Shown piece after piece: positions 1 through 10,506 of a stretch of 64,000 bases of DNA; within the stretch, counting starts at the first letter, position 1; each line of letters begins with the position of its first letter. Source of the stretch: Brachypodius melanocephalos (lineage: Eukaryota > Chordata > Aves > Passeriformes > Pycnonotidae); contig VZSR01000520.1 in assembly GCA_013398615.1 (NCBI GenBank), positions 18,631,849-18,695,848 on the forward strand. The letters run 5' to 3'. Both the position numbers and the translations under genes were made by a program. The notes under the pieces were generated by a model that worked only from the letters and a program-made list of their open reading frames with translations, was not told where the DNA came from and made no database searches.

Positions 1-2338
1 AAAATCTCACAGACGAACCTAGGTAAAATGACATAAGTTCATTTTTGCTTCTGTGGGGAGAAGAGAGGAAAGGGGGAAACTATTGTGGTTTTGAAATCAC
101 AACAGAATGAACTCACTCTCATTCTCTGACCTATTCATTTCTCAATACTTATTTTTATAGCTCATGTTACGAAGTTGTGTAATGATAATTTATAGGTCAG
201 CTTGACAGAACCAAGCAGACAGTATTCAATGTGATCCTTACTGTTCCTGTCTACAAATACAACAGCCTATATTACTTCTCCTCTCCCTCAAACTATTTGA
301 ACTTTCCTCACAGAGGTGTGTAATGAAAGGAAATACATGAACCAAATTATGGAACAAAGGGGAGAAAGGGCAGACTTTTATATAATTCATCAAAAAACAT
401 TTCTAAAAGCCCAAAGAGTTCAGCCAGCAACGATGCCACAATCCAAAATCAATTCAGAGAATGCCTACAGAATTGGTGCCCACAACACAGACAGATATCT
501 ATTTTTCCTGGGTTTATGTCTAAGACTCTGGGTTCAGCATTTCAGCAGCTCATCATTACATTTCCAGCGCAGTATGAGTGTGGCTTGCCATGAGTGCAGA
601 AGCGATAATTCATCCGTCACCAGTAGTCACATCCAAGCCTGCCCAGACATAAACACACACCCTAGAAGCAAAATGTGGTTCCTATGTATAGGAAATTCTA
701 TTTTCAGCTAATAGGTTACCTAAAAATAAACTCTTACTCAACTGCAAGGGTTTTCTTCAGTCCATTTTATTAGTAGCATGAAAACACAAAGTCCAATTTT
801 GATTGGAAAGAACTATTCCTACTTTAGCAATGTCAGGTGGCTGGGTTCCAGTATTGTGTGAATACACTTTACATTCTTCTAAAGAACTGAGCATTTTTCA
901 AAGGGACAGAACTTTATATTTTGAAAAATATTCCTCAGTGATTTTCTGCCAGCAGAAGTATCCGAAGTGTCTACCCTCAAGAAAGATTCAGTACTTTTGG
1001 CAACATTTGCAAGCTAGTCTGTTTTTTCCAATCCAGAAACATTTTCTTTGCCAGACAGTCATCTGAAATAATGTTCTTACACAGAAAGTACATGTTCGGT
1101 ATGTTTTGCACATATACACTGTAAAAGACAAGGAGTTTGGAGGTCCTAGAGGCTGGCACTGGATTACAAGAGCAGTTACTTTCAGATTGAAAGTGAAGAC
1201 ACTTGAAGATGGCAAAGGTGATAACAAAAAAGCACTGGGATTTCTAAAACCATGACTACTAGAACATTACTCCCAGGCTTGCAGGGTCATGGGGCCATGA
1301 TGCTAAAAGTAACATAGGGTTACCCAGTAGAGAAGGCTGTGATAAAAGGTCAGCCCCTTATTGAGAGGAGGAAGATGTCAGCATCAGGTTCATGATGTTT
1401 GGCCATTGGGCCCTGGCTGAGTAACTGACATACACGTTCCAGATATTTCCAGGGTGAAAATGCTAAAGGAGTGGCAATAGGTCAGAAATTTTCTTGATGT
1501 GATAGAAAACTCCAAATATTAAAATACAAATATTTTCCTCCCTGTTCTATGGAACCTTCTGGAGTGAGGGTTTATTACTATTATTTGAACAATGGGCTAT
1601 CCTAAAAATACAAATTACAGATTACGTTGTTCATTTCATGAACAGAAGTTCCCAAATGAAATAGGATTTTTAGTCTACCATGATTTCAGATTTTGAGGGA
1701 TCTATGGGAACCTCTCACAAACCACAGTCAGTCTCCTTTAGAAAAAGGGACAAAGTCAGAAAATTTAAGTATGCAAAAAGATTTTCAGATATGAAAACAC
1801 TGCACAGCATTCTAAAGGCTTCATCAGACACAGATGGATATCAGACCATGCCTGACAAATGTAGCAGTTTCCCCAGCTGCCTATAAGGTTCTCCTGACAA
1901 AGGTTATAAACTCTCAGCAGAGCAGGACTGGCAAGTATTCCTTATGTGCTTCTCTGTAAAGGCAGATAACTCATAGAACACAGACAGTAGGCAGAGGTCT
2001 ATGCTGCTCTTTTACCTCTTCTGCCCTTCATTTCAGATGACATGCAAATGCAGGGTCCAATGACTTGCAGACCAATCTCTCTATAGTCTGAAATATCGTC
2101 ACATTAAAATTTATTAAGAATGTGTCAGCATTATGACAACTCTAATATTCTTCAGAACTAGTATTTTTTCTGGAGCAGCCTTTTAAGTTTCACAATTACC
2201 TTGGATTTCCCCTTCATCTCTCTTTTGAGTAAAAGAAATAGTTTTCTGTGTACATGAAAACAAGTATTATAGAAATTAAATACACTTCCCACTGACAGTC
2301 TTCTAGAGTTGTTTTTCTTTGTTTTCTTTTTGGTGCCC
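1..2338. other. AT-rich non-coding DNA
   Basis: No gene was recognised. The longest open frame is 131 codons at 316-711 on the plus strand. Its translation has no domain, signal peptide or family resemblance I can name, and it starts at an arbitrary point in AT-rich sequence. ORFs at 803-1066 and on the minus strand at 977-1227 are overlapping frames with no supporting signals. No LINE, LTR, tRNA or tandem repeat stands out. Confidence 0.6.
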
Positions 2339-2374
2339 TTTTTTTGTTTGTTTGTTTGGGTTTTTTGTTTGTGG
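2339..2374. repeat. (TTTG)n simple repeat
   Basis: A T-run leads into TTTG units, then a short G-run and another T/G stretch. It is a short interrupted tetranucleotide microsatellite of a kind common in vertebrate DNA. The reverse complement is the same class as the CAAA tract near 28.1 kb. Confidence 0.8.
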
Positions 2375-2734
2375 TTAGGGTTTTTTCCCTTAAAATATGA
2401 TCTCAGAGTTTAGAGGACTCATTAATCAAGCTTCATGCCCCAAATTCTCACAGAGTTCCTGGACTTTTTTTTAATGTGATCTGAAAGCACAGTGCAAAAT
2501 GTGACATAAACAGCCAATGTGTGTGTTTCAAGAAAATCACCTGCTAACAGTTATTAAAAAAAATACTTCCCTTTATATCTTTATGAAGCCTTTTGTTTTT
2601 CTTCTCTGAAAATATCTATGTGAAATGCCATGTCATATATTATCTATAAGAAAAGAGGTGCTAGGATTTGTCCAGAAGGCAGTTCACAGAAAGAAGGTGT
2701 TTTTCACGTATATTCACATGAATCGCTCAATGTC

Positions 2735-3245
2735 TAAGTGTGGCCAACCTGTCATTCCCAAGCCAAGGAGTGGATACAGAGCCTGTGCCAGTCCAGTTCC
2801 AACACACACAGTAACAGCAGTCTCTGAGGTGATGGCAAAACATCAGCAAGCCCCTCCTGGGCCACTCAAACATGTTTCTAACATTACACAGCAGACACAA
2901 AAGTCCAGCTTGAATTCAGCCTCCAGAAACGTGATACAAAGACCACGGATGACAACAGGGCTGGTGGGGCCACCATCTGGAGCTGCCCTGCTCCTTCAGA
3001 GCAGCTCCAACACAGTTAGGACCCTCAGCCCCAGCAGCAGGGCTGCAAAGGCTGTGTGAGGATGGCTGCTAAGAAGGCACATAGTGCTCTGCCTTGGACC
3101 AGGCACAGTGTGTGTCCAGCTGTCTGGTCAGGCAGCAGCCATGATCCCAAAGGCAGCCCACAAACAGGATCCTTGTCCTGCTTAGCTGCTACAAGCTGAG
3201 AGCACCTCCTGACAGAAGGCTGGCTATGAGGCACAGATCACCTGG
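2735..3245. other. GC-richer block of unknown origin
   Basis: This roughly 500-bp stretch is visibly richer in G and C than both flanks but holds few CpG dinucleotides, so it is not a CpG island. A plus-strand open frame (2625-3059, 144 codons) runs through it. Its translation is rich in S, T, P and A and has no motif I recognise. A minus-strand frame at 3025-3234 overlaps it. The block could be an old retroelement fragment, an untranslated or lncRNA exon, or simply local composition. I cannot choose between these. Confidence 0.35.
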
Positions 3246-4841
3246 AAAAGCATGACATGACAGTCCTGTGTGAACACTACCCTTGTTGTCAGTGCACAGT
3301 TACAAGTGCACAAAGCCAGACTGAGGACCTGTGGAGCCCTTCCTAGGAAAATTCTTTTTATGCTCTTGCAACCTACTATCCGTTTGTGCTTTTATTCCAG
3401 TTTCCCATTTTACATGTCACTGATTGAAAACATTGGCTACCATAATTTCTGTTCCTCAGATTTCATGTACTTGTCAAAGTTTTAACAAGTTTTCTCCAGT
3501 GTCTTCCTTGTGTAACACATTTCTCCATCTCAGAGTTTTCTTTCCACTGTTTCTTCCATCAGTTTTTCAGTTTTTGCTTTCACATTGCCCCAAGTAGACT
3601 CTTAAAATAGCCCTGCTCATTTCTTTCTCTTCTACCAACCACTAGATCTGAAAGAGTGCTTCTGGGAGCTCCAGACATTTTCTATCATCTGCTAAGCCCT
3701 CCCTCCCTTCCTGAGAACCTGCCAAAGGCAGCAGAGTGGTCATTGAACTTAAAGGGTCAGTCACAACATCCAAAGGTTTTGTTAAATAAATTTTCCTTAA
3801 AAATAGATTGCCCAGCTCTATTTGTGACAGCGCCCTGATATTTTTAGATTCTTGACTTAATAATAAGAAAAACAAAGCTCAGATAAATTCTCCTTTTGAT
3901 TTTTAAACCAGAACTCTGAAAGAGCATCTCCTTCTTCAATGAGAGCTGAATTGAGCTCTGACTTTTGCTTAAGTTCTCCTTTGGCTTCAATAGCTGGATA
4001 ATGCTTTGTGTTTTAAAGCTTGTTTACTAGGCAACTTCTACAAACACTCATCACTATACTCTTTCTTTCAGTGGCATACACTGAAAGAGATGGCAGATTT
4101 ACTAACTAATTAGAATATTTGTCATCAGCAAGAAAAATACTCACTGTCTCTTTTTAACCAAAGAAACAGAGGAAAGAGCCTAATCTGGCATTACTTACCC
4201 AAGATTAAATGGTAAAAAAAGGTTTAATCCTTGGACCATCAGGTCTATGGCTGTGTGCTTCAGCATAGAAGCCTATCCACTGCATTGCTTTACTGTAGAA
4301 TAATAATGCTTCTTTGACATGCCACACTGCTGACGGTCTTTAAAAAACAATTTTGTCACAGAACTTAGTTCTTAATACAATGGACCTTGGTTTCTTGATT
4401 CTCTAATACAATCACACAGAAGCTCCTGCTCAGATTTAATCACATTTCTGTTGTGACTAGTCCTTGGGAGACCATGGCTAAGATTTCCTTCAATCTATAT
4501 AACCAAGCTTTTATGACTTTATTCATAAGTGTTGTTTGAAATTAGACAATATGTCTTTTTCCACATGTTGGAATATTTTAGCAGTAATTCTAAACTGCCT
4601 CAAATAGATGTTGTAAAATTTTCTGCATCAGTGTGGTTTTTATATTCCAAATTTTTGTTTCCATATTACAAATATGCATGGCAGAATCCAATAAATCTAA
4701 CGGTTATTGCAGTTTTGCCCATTAATATTGTGACTGTAAGTCTAGCCAACAGGCAATATTTTATTATTTCTAAGTATCACATTATACACAACCATCATGA
4801 TTGCAGGAAGAATTGTAGTGTAACAAATCAGTAAATTAACT
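3246..4841. other. AT-rich non-coding DNA
   Basis: I see no recognisable gene or repeat here. Open frames at 3270-3485, 3642-3875 (minus) and 4529-4834 are 71 to 101 codons long and rich in F, L, I and Y, as expected for chance translation of AT-rich DNA. The segment ends at the LTR insertion point. Confidence 0.6.
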
Positions 4842-4846
4842 AGAGG
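4842..4846. repeat. Left target-site duplication of LTR
   Basis: AGAGG sits directly before the LTR and recurs directly after it at 5601-5605. Class III avian ERVs make 5-bp target duplications, so the match supports integration and fixes the element's ends. Five bases alone could match by chance. Confidence 0.55.
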
Positions 4847-5277
4847 GTACTGTGAAATCTTGGCCCGAGGCTATGGGCAACTGAGCCAGAGAGCTACAGA
4901 CTGGTAGAACGGTGTCTCAAGATCTGGGGAAAGAGACTGTGCTATTTCTTCCATCTTCCCCCACCATGTTAACAGGTGGCAGCACTGAGAGCAGTTGTAA
5001 GGAAGTATGCTGGGGTATTGAGCAAAGAGAATATCTGGACAGGTGTGCTGCTTTTGGCTGGAGTAGACAATGTCTGGTACAGGGTGAGGTTTCGGATTTC
5101 TGATGAACACAGAGTTGATCATGGAATAGTTATTGCTGTGCAGGGCTTACACAGAACCAAGACCTTTTCTGCTTTTCCTAAGGCCATGCTGGTGAGAAAG
5201 CTGAGGGTGCATGGGAGGCTGGGAGGTGACACAGCCGGGGCAGGTGACCCCAACTGACCAAAAAGGATATTCCAGAC

Positions 5278-5304
5278 CACGTGACATCATGCTCAGTATA
5301 TAAA
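5278..5304 (+). promoter_or_regulatory. LTR U3 promoter module
   Basis: An E-box CACGTG (5278-5283) overlaps a CRE/AP-1-like TGACATCA (5282-5289), with a TATAAA box 9 bp downstream at 5299-5304. The spacing and order are those of a retroviral core promoter, which would fire rightward. Whether it is active in this host is unknown. Confidence 0.55.
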
Positions 5305-5485
5305 GTGGGGGGCAAAAGGAGAAATGAGGGATTGTTTGGAGTGATGGTGTTTGTCTTCCCAAATCACCATTACAGATGATGGGGCCCTGCTCTCCTGGGG
5401 ATGGCTGAACACCTGCCTGCCCATGGGAAGCACTGAATTCATTCTTTGTTTTGACTCGCATGTGTGCATGGCTTTTGCTTTCCCT

Positions 5486-5491
5486 ATTAAA
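5486..5491 (+). terminator. LTR polyadenylation signal (ATTAAA)
   Basis: ATTAAA lies about 180 bp after the TATA box and about 110 bp before the LTR end, where the R/U5 poly(A) signal is expected for this LTR type. It is followed by a T-rich stretch that could serve as the downstream element. Confidence 0.5.
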
Positions 5492-5600
5492 CTGTCTCAA
5501 CCCATGGGTTTTCCACCTTTTACCTTTCTGATTGTCTCCCTAATCCCACTGGTGACTGAGTGGCTGTGTGGTGCTTGGTTGCTGGCTGGGGTTACCAACA

Positions 5601-5605
5601 AGAGG
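5601..5605. repeat. Right target-site duplication of LTR
   Basis: AGAGG follows the terminal CA of the LTR and matches 4842-4846. Confidence 0.55.
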
Positions 5606-5766
5606 TCACAGCAGACAAAACCATGGTATCAGTGAATGTTGAAACAATTGTCATAATATATTATTACAGAACACTAGAGTTAGTAAGATCTTTAACAACC
5701 CATGCATTTAGCAAGAGAGGTAGCCAAACTGTTATATTACCCATCAATACTGAAATTACACGTGGT

Positions 5767-5877
5767 GAAGGAAAGACAGAAGAGAGAAAGAGGAAAGAGA
5801 ATGAGGGAAGGAATGAAGGAGAGAAGGAGGGAAGAAAGAAAGGAAAGGTGAGGGTGAGAGGAAGAGGGAGGGAGGGA
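5767..5877 (+). repeat. Polypurine tract (GGAA/GAAA-rich)
   Basis: Of 111 bases only five are pyrimidines (5777, 5802, 5814, 5849, 5855). The motif is irregular GAAGG/GAAAG/GAGGG, so it is a degenerate purine-rich simple repeat. The opposite strand is polypyrimidine, which produces the proline/serine/phenylalanine-rich shadow translations seen there. Long mirror-like purine tracts can form triplex DNA. It starts 161 bp after the LTR's right target repeat. Confidence 0.9.
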
Positions 5878-8800
5878 CACACTTTGGAAATAGTCTTGAA
5901 TTTACAGAGAAGAAAATACTAAACAGCACCGAAAAAGTTTCAAAATAAGAAGAGAAGCTTAAAAATATAAGGCTAACTGCAGCACACAATATTTCCTGAG
6001 AATCCATGCTTATATATCTAATTCACACACATGAAACATGGCTCTGACCAAGTCCTACATAATACAATGCAGTTATTCAACTAAGTGCTTTAATGCTTCA
6101 TGGAAAATTTTTAGGTCTAGGAAGCCACCTGGGAGTGTAGAATGGTAATGCTTCCGTTCTTGAGAAATAATTTGTATACCTGGGAGCTAATTTACAACTC
6201 CAAAACATCACATTTCAATGTGAAAATGAAAAGAAATATTTCTAGTTAGTTCAACAAACCAAATAAAAACATTTTCCTTTGTCAGTACTGGGAAATGTAA
6301 TTTCAATTTAAAAACAAAAAACATGACAAACTGTGGTTATTGTTACATATTTATTTTGAAATGTTTCTTTGCAAACAAAGAGAAAATTTGTATTTCACTT
6401 ACTTGATTTGATAAGAAATTAAATCAAGCAATGAAATGTTGACATTTCCTGCTGAGTGGATATTCAAATTTGTATCAAGGCTAGAAGACAAGTATTTCTT
6501 TTTCAAGGAAATATCTCATTCAGCTAAGCAAAGGTTATTGAGGCTATCATCTCTGATACAAAGATACTTAGTGGCAGCTTCGTTTGTGAAAGAAGAAAAT
6601 ATTCTAAGTCAGTTTACATAAATCAATGAAGCGCGAATGCCAAAAACTTTGTTGTGCAATTATTCTTCTGTGCAAAAATAAAAGATTATTGGCCAGAATA
6701 CTGGAAGACTTGTTATCTCAGTGTTTTGAAACACAAATAAGCTACCCTGGAGCAGATAAAGCATGGCAGCAACCCCCACACCATTTCTCCACATGACATT
6801 GAATCATAAACATGCGGTTATTTGCTTCTCTTCTACTAAAATCTTTCACGTTTACTGTGCAAGACTGTGCAAACAAGCAGAACAGCTGAGCCAAAGAAAT
6901 GTTTCCCAGCAGTGAATTTTTCATATGTCAAATTTCTCAACAAGCAATAACTACACAAAAAATTTTTTTTCAGGTGCTGCTACCTCAAAGTTCATAGCTA
7001 ATGTGGATTCAGTGACTGTTGAACAATTCCAAGTGCTGGCAGACCTAATAAACAAGAACATAATTTTGTTATTGTTTTGCATTGCAAGGAGTGTGACAAG
7101 GGAAATATTTGGAGACAAGTGAGAATGCATCAAGATATGAAGGAACTTCTAGGAGGTTTTATTTAACTTGTTTATTAAGACAGGAATTTAGCTCAGTACA
7201 AAACTTTCTGTAACTTTCTGGAAAAAGTTTTTAGTCAAATGTAGAACAGCTGTACTCTCCTGCTGTTGCATTAAACATCTGTTACAGAGTACTAGAAAAA
7301 AGAGTTTATTCAGTTGAATGCATTTCTGGGGATAGCAGGAACCTGCAGAATGTATCTTAAAGTTATTCCATTTTGGCATATTGTTAGTGAGTCAAGAAGG
7401 AACTTGTATCTCATTCCCCCATGTATTCAAAAGACCCTGTTGCAGTCAGAATGAGGCTGCCCAGCTGTACTAACTGAGAAATAAGCCAGTGTGAGTTTTC
7501 TTAAGCCGTGAAGATGTGTTCCTGCTTGCATGGTGCAAAGCACAGAGGAATAGAACAGACATGGTTAACTTAAGCACTAGCAGAAGCTTTGGACGGAATC
7601 CCAGCCACATTCAACTTTATGCTTCATAGAACATATCCCAGGATTGTTTGAATAATAAGACATAGAGCTACCTGATGTGCTCCTTCCCAGAAAATGACAG
7701 AACTTCTGTCTTTACTGGGGAAACAAGAATTCAGCTAAAGCCCAAGGAGATTGCCATTGCTTGAATTTCCCAAATCAACTTCTGTGCTGTAAAGTGGTCA
7801 TATTAGCAGGTGATTAATTTTTCATTAGAGCAGGTCTTGTGAAGTCAAGGTCCGAATAAATTAAAAACGGCTTTGATTTAAGCATTTTGCTTCTAGCAAT
7901 CTGTTGAGAAAAGTGCCATGATAAACATAATTTATTCTGCTTCTCTGCCAGGTCCAATCAGCATCCAAACAAAATAAACAAAGTTTATATCAAATTCTGA
8001 AATTTCTCCATATGATGTTCATCACTGGTATCGAAGTTTTACAGACCAGACATAAGATGTTTTATGTTTTAATTTATAACCTGGATCCAAGAAATTAACA
8101 GATAAGCACAATGGCTAAAACCCCAGTCCAAGATATTAAAACCTGATCAGCTTTTATTTAATGCAGCACTACCCTCATCCCTCTCACCCAGGTAAATAGG
8201 TCAGAATTTACACTTTCATCTGGAATTTAAAAATGCACAGTTGCTTCTTTCTTTGCATGAACTGAATTAACTCCTTGAGGCTATTTCTCCTTGGTCCATG
8301 TGCATGTTTTAACCAGGATAAAGAGGTGAGCTCTTTGATTACAGCCATTGTACCTTATGATGAACTTGTCTGAAACAGAGAAAGAAGAGCTGAGAAGAAT
8401 TGCAACTGCCTTACTGCCTTGCAAGTCCTGGATTTTTTCTGAAGCCTTAAAGGAATAGGAAGGCTCTAAAAATGTGACGTTATGATCCTAAAAGTCTCCT
8501 GTTCCTGGATTTTACAGTTTGTTACACTGGCTGTTTGAGAGGCATCTGCAGAGTCTTCAGGTTTACATTCATGTATTTAAAAATTCAAATAATACCTAAA
8601 ATCAGGCTCTATGGATTTCTGGAATATGTATGGGCATGAACCTAGATAAATTACTAAGTTTTTCACCTCTTCTGCCTTTTCTTCTCCCTCCCCACACCAC
8701 ACCACCCGCAAAAAAAAGAAAAGTTGTAAGATAATTAAAAGATAGGGAAAATATAAAGAAAGACCAGAGAAATATGGAAAGAGACTGAAAGCAACACTGT

Positions 8801-10260
8801 GATACCCTATCAAATAGGGTTTTGGACACAGAGTGTGATTATCTGTATTTCAATAATATTGTGACTGGACATTCTTTAGGTATAAATATATTCAATAAAG
8901 ATGCAAAATCTATCAATTACTTGAAACAGAGCTAAAAGAATTAGAACTAAGATTCTTCTTAAGCAATGAGGATAAATATCTAGTGGATTATTTAAAGTTA
9001 TAGCAGATTTACTTTTACTGTAAATATCTGCTCGTTCTCTTGTTTCTAAACTACAGACTGCAACTCAAATGAGAATTAGTTATGATAGTACTTAATTTTT
9101 TTCCCACTGGAAAATTTTATTCACAAGAGTCCCCCTATTAATAACTCATGTTCAGTAAATTCATAAAGCATTTATTTCAGAAACCAACCACAGTCCTTAA
9201 TTTTATCACATCTTTGTGTAGCTGAGAATCTGACTACATTAAGCACTGAATATGGTAGCTGTTATTCAGAAAATACCGAGAAAATTCTTCTTAGACACAA
9301 GGAAATGCCAGCTTTTAATACAGTGGTGTTAAAATGTGCACTACATGTTTTCATTCAGGAACAAGTCAACATGGGTCAGATGTGAAGATAGTTTCCTACC
9401 ACATCTCTAGTGTCACTGTGCATAAAATAAATGTCCGTTTCAGGCGACAGGCTGTTTTGGGTTAGACAAATTCTTAGGGCACCAACACAAATGATGGAAT
9501 TAATTCCAACTCCTCTTTTCAAGCTACCTTCTGACCTAGTCAAAACAGTCAAGCAACTGATCTAAAAATCAGAAACTGCAGCTTTAGTTAGTACTTTGAA
9601 AGAGAGGGATTAGACACATAAACCTACATTGGTTTTTCCCTGAATCAAGGCAATGTTGTTTTTAGGGAGAGTTGCTTGATTTTTTCCAAAGATAGCCTTC
9701 CCTCTTTTCTTTTTCCTCATCTTAATTGTTCCTCCCTCCTCATGGCGTTTTGTTTAGCCATGTTGTTACGTGTACTCACTTCAAACGTATGTAGGTTATG
9801 CCACGATCACTATAATAGCCCATGCAACTTTCCAGTAACAGTACTGAAAGAAAAAACAGGGGAAATAAGGACACACCATTAAAAGCAGGATTCCTATAAA
9901 GCTCTGTCTTTCCCAGCTAGGTGTGACATTGTTTATGAAGCAGCAGGAAGATACTCCTTTTCTGGCTTCCAACATTCTGTCTGCCCTAGGAAATTTAATC
10001 TAGGTAGCAGTCGGTAAAAATACTACACTTTGACCAGATTTCACATACTGTGAAGAGAAAAAGGGTTGGGACACATCTATTTTTAACCAAAAACTTTCTA
10101 AAAATGATTCATTTTTGTGTTGCCTTTCAGTAAAGAAAATAAAAAAAGTATTACTTTTTGTGGTAAGCCACACAGAAATAAAAATCTGTTTGACTTTGAT
10201 TGCAAAGGAAAAATAACACGGCAATAATACACCCAGTAGCAGATTCAAAACATAATAAAT
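5878..10260. other. AT-rich non-coding DNA
   Basis: About 4.4 kb without recognisable genes or dispersed repeats. All open frames are below about 80 codons (for example 6436-6621, 8577-8829 minus, 10000-10248 minus) and resemble no protein I know. A short ACC/ACACC stretch followed by an A-run lies near 8693-8720. Confidence 0.6.
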
Positions 10261-10302
10261 CTTATTTTCCCTCTTTTATTTTTACTTTTCATTTTTGAAC
10301 AG

Positions 10303-10506
10303 CAAGGAGTGTCAAATTCTAACCTTTTGCCTGAAGAAGCTCAATTGCCTTTCTCCCAGGTATGGACATGCCAAGAGAAAGAATTAGCTAACAGAATAAG
10401 GGCAGTTTGTCTTTACAATTCTTTACCTCCATCAGCTGAGAAACTTTATAAAGATGCCATTAGACCCCTGGGGCTCTCTCCAGTTTTTCAGCAGGCTTAT
10501 GTATGA
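10303..10506 (+). other. Possible exon (weak)
   Basis: A pyrimidine-rich stretch (about 10262-10298) ends in an AG at 10301-10302, a fair splice acceptor. The next 57 bases are open in phase 0 (19 codons, reading QGVSNSNLLPEEAQLPFSQ) and end in CAG followed by GTATGG at 10360, a fair splice donor. Alternatively the frame stays open to a TGA at 10504-10506, which would make a 67-codon terminal exon. The translation is less hydrophobic than the other chance ORFs here. I do not recognise the protein and see no partner exon, so this may be coincidence. Confidence 0.2.

Larger units (their letters stand above)
4847..5600 (+). mobile_element. Solo LTR, avian ERVL-like endogenous retrovirus
   Basis: This is one LTR of about 754 bp in plus orientation, recognised by its resemblance to a common songbird ERVL-type LTR family known to me. 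It has a U3 with CACGTG and TGACATCA motifs ahead of a TATAAA box (5299-5304). An ATTAAA poly(A) signal lies at 5486-5491. A typical U5 end carries the gggg(a)gtga-like and gcttggttgctggctgggg motifs and finishes in CA. The left end lacks a clean TG (it begins GTACTGTG), which I infer is a small mutation. No gag, pol or env sequence or second LTR is nearby, so it is a solo LTR left by LTR-LTR recombination. Short ORFs inside it (for example 4976-5257) are not coding. Family naming needs a repeat-library search. Confidence 0.85.

Noticed and set aside
316..711. 131-codon plus-strand ORF
   Set aside because: No motif, signal or context supports it, and its start is arbitrary.
5664..6007. Minus-strand proline/serine/phenylalanine-rich ORFs
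   Set aside because: They are translations of the polypyrimidine strand of a simple repeat.
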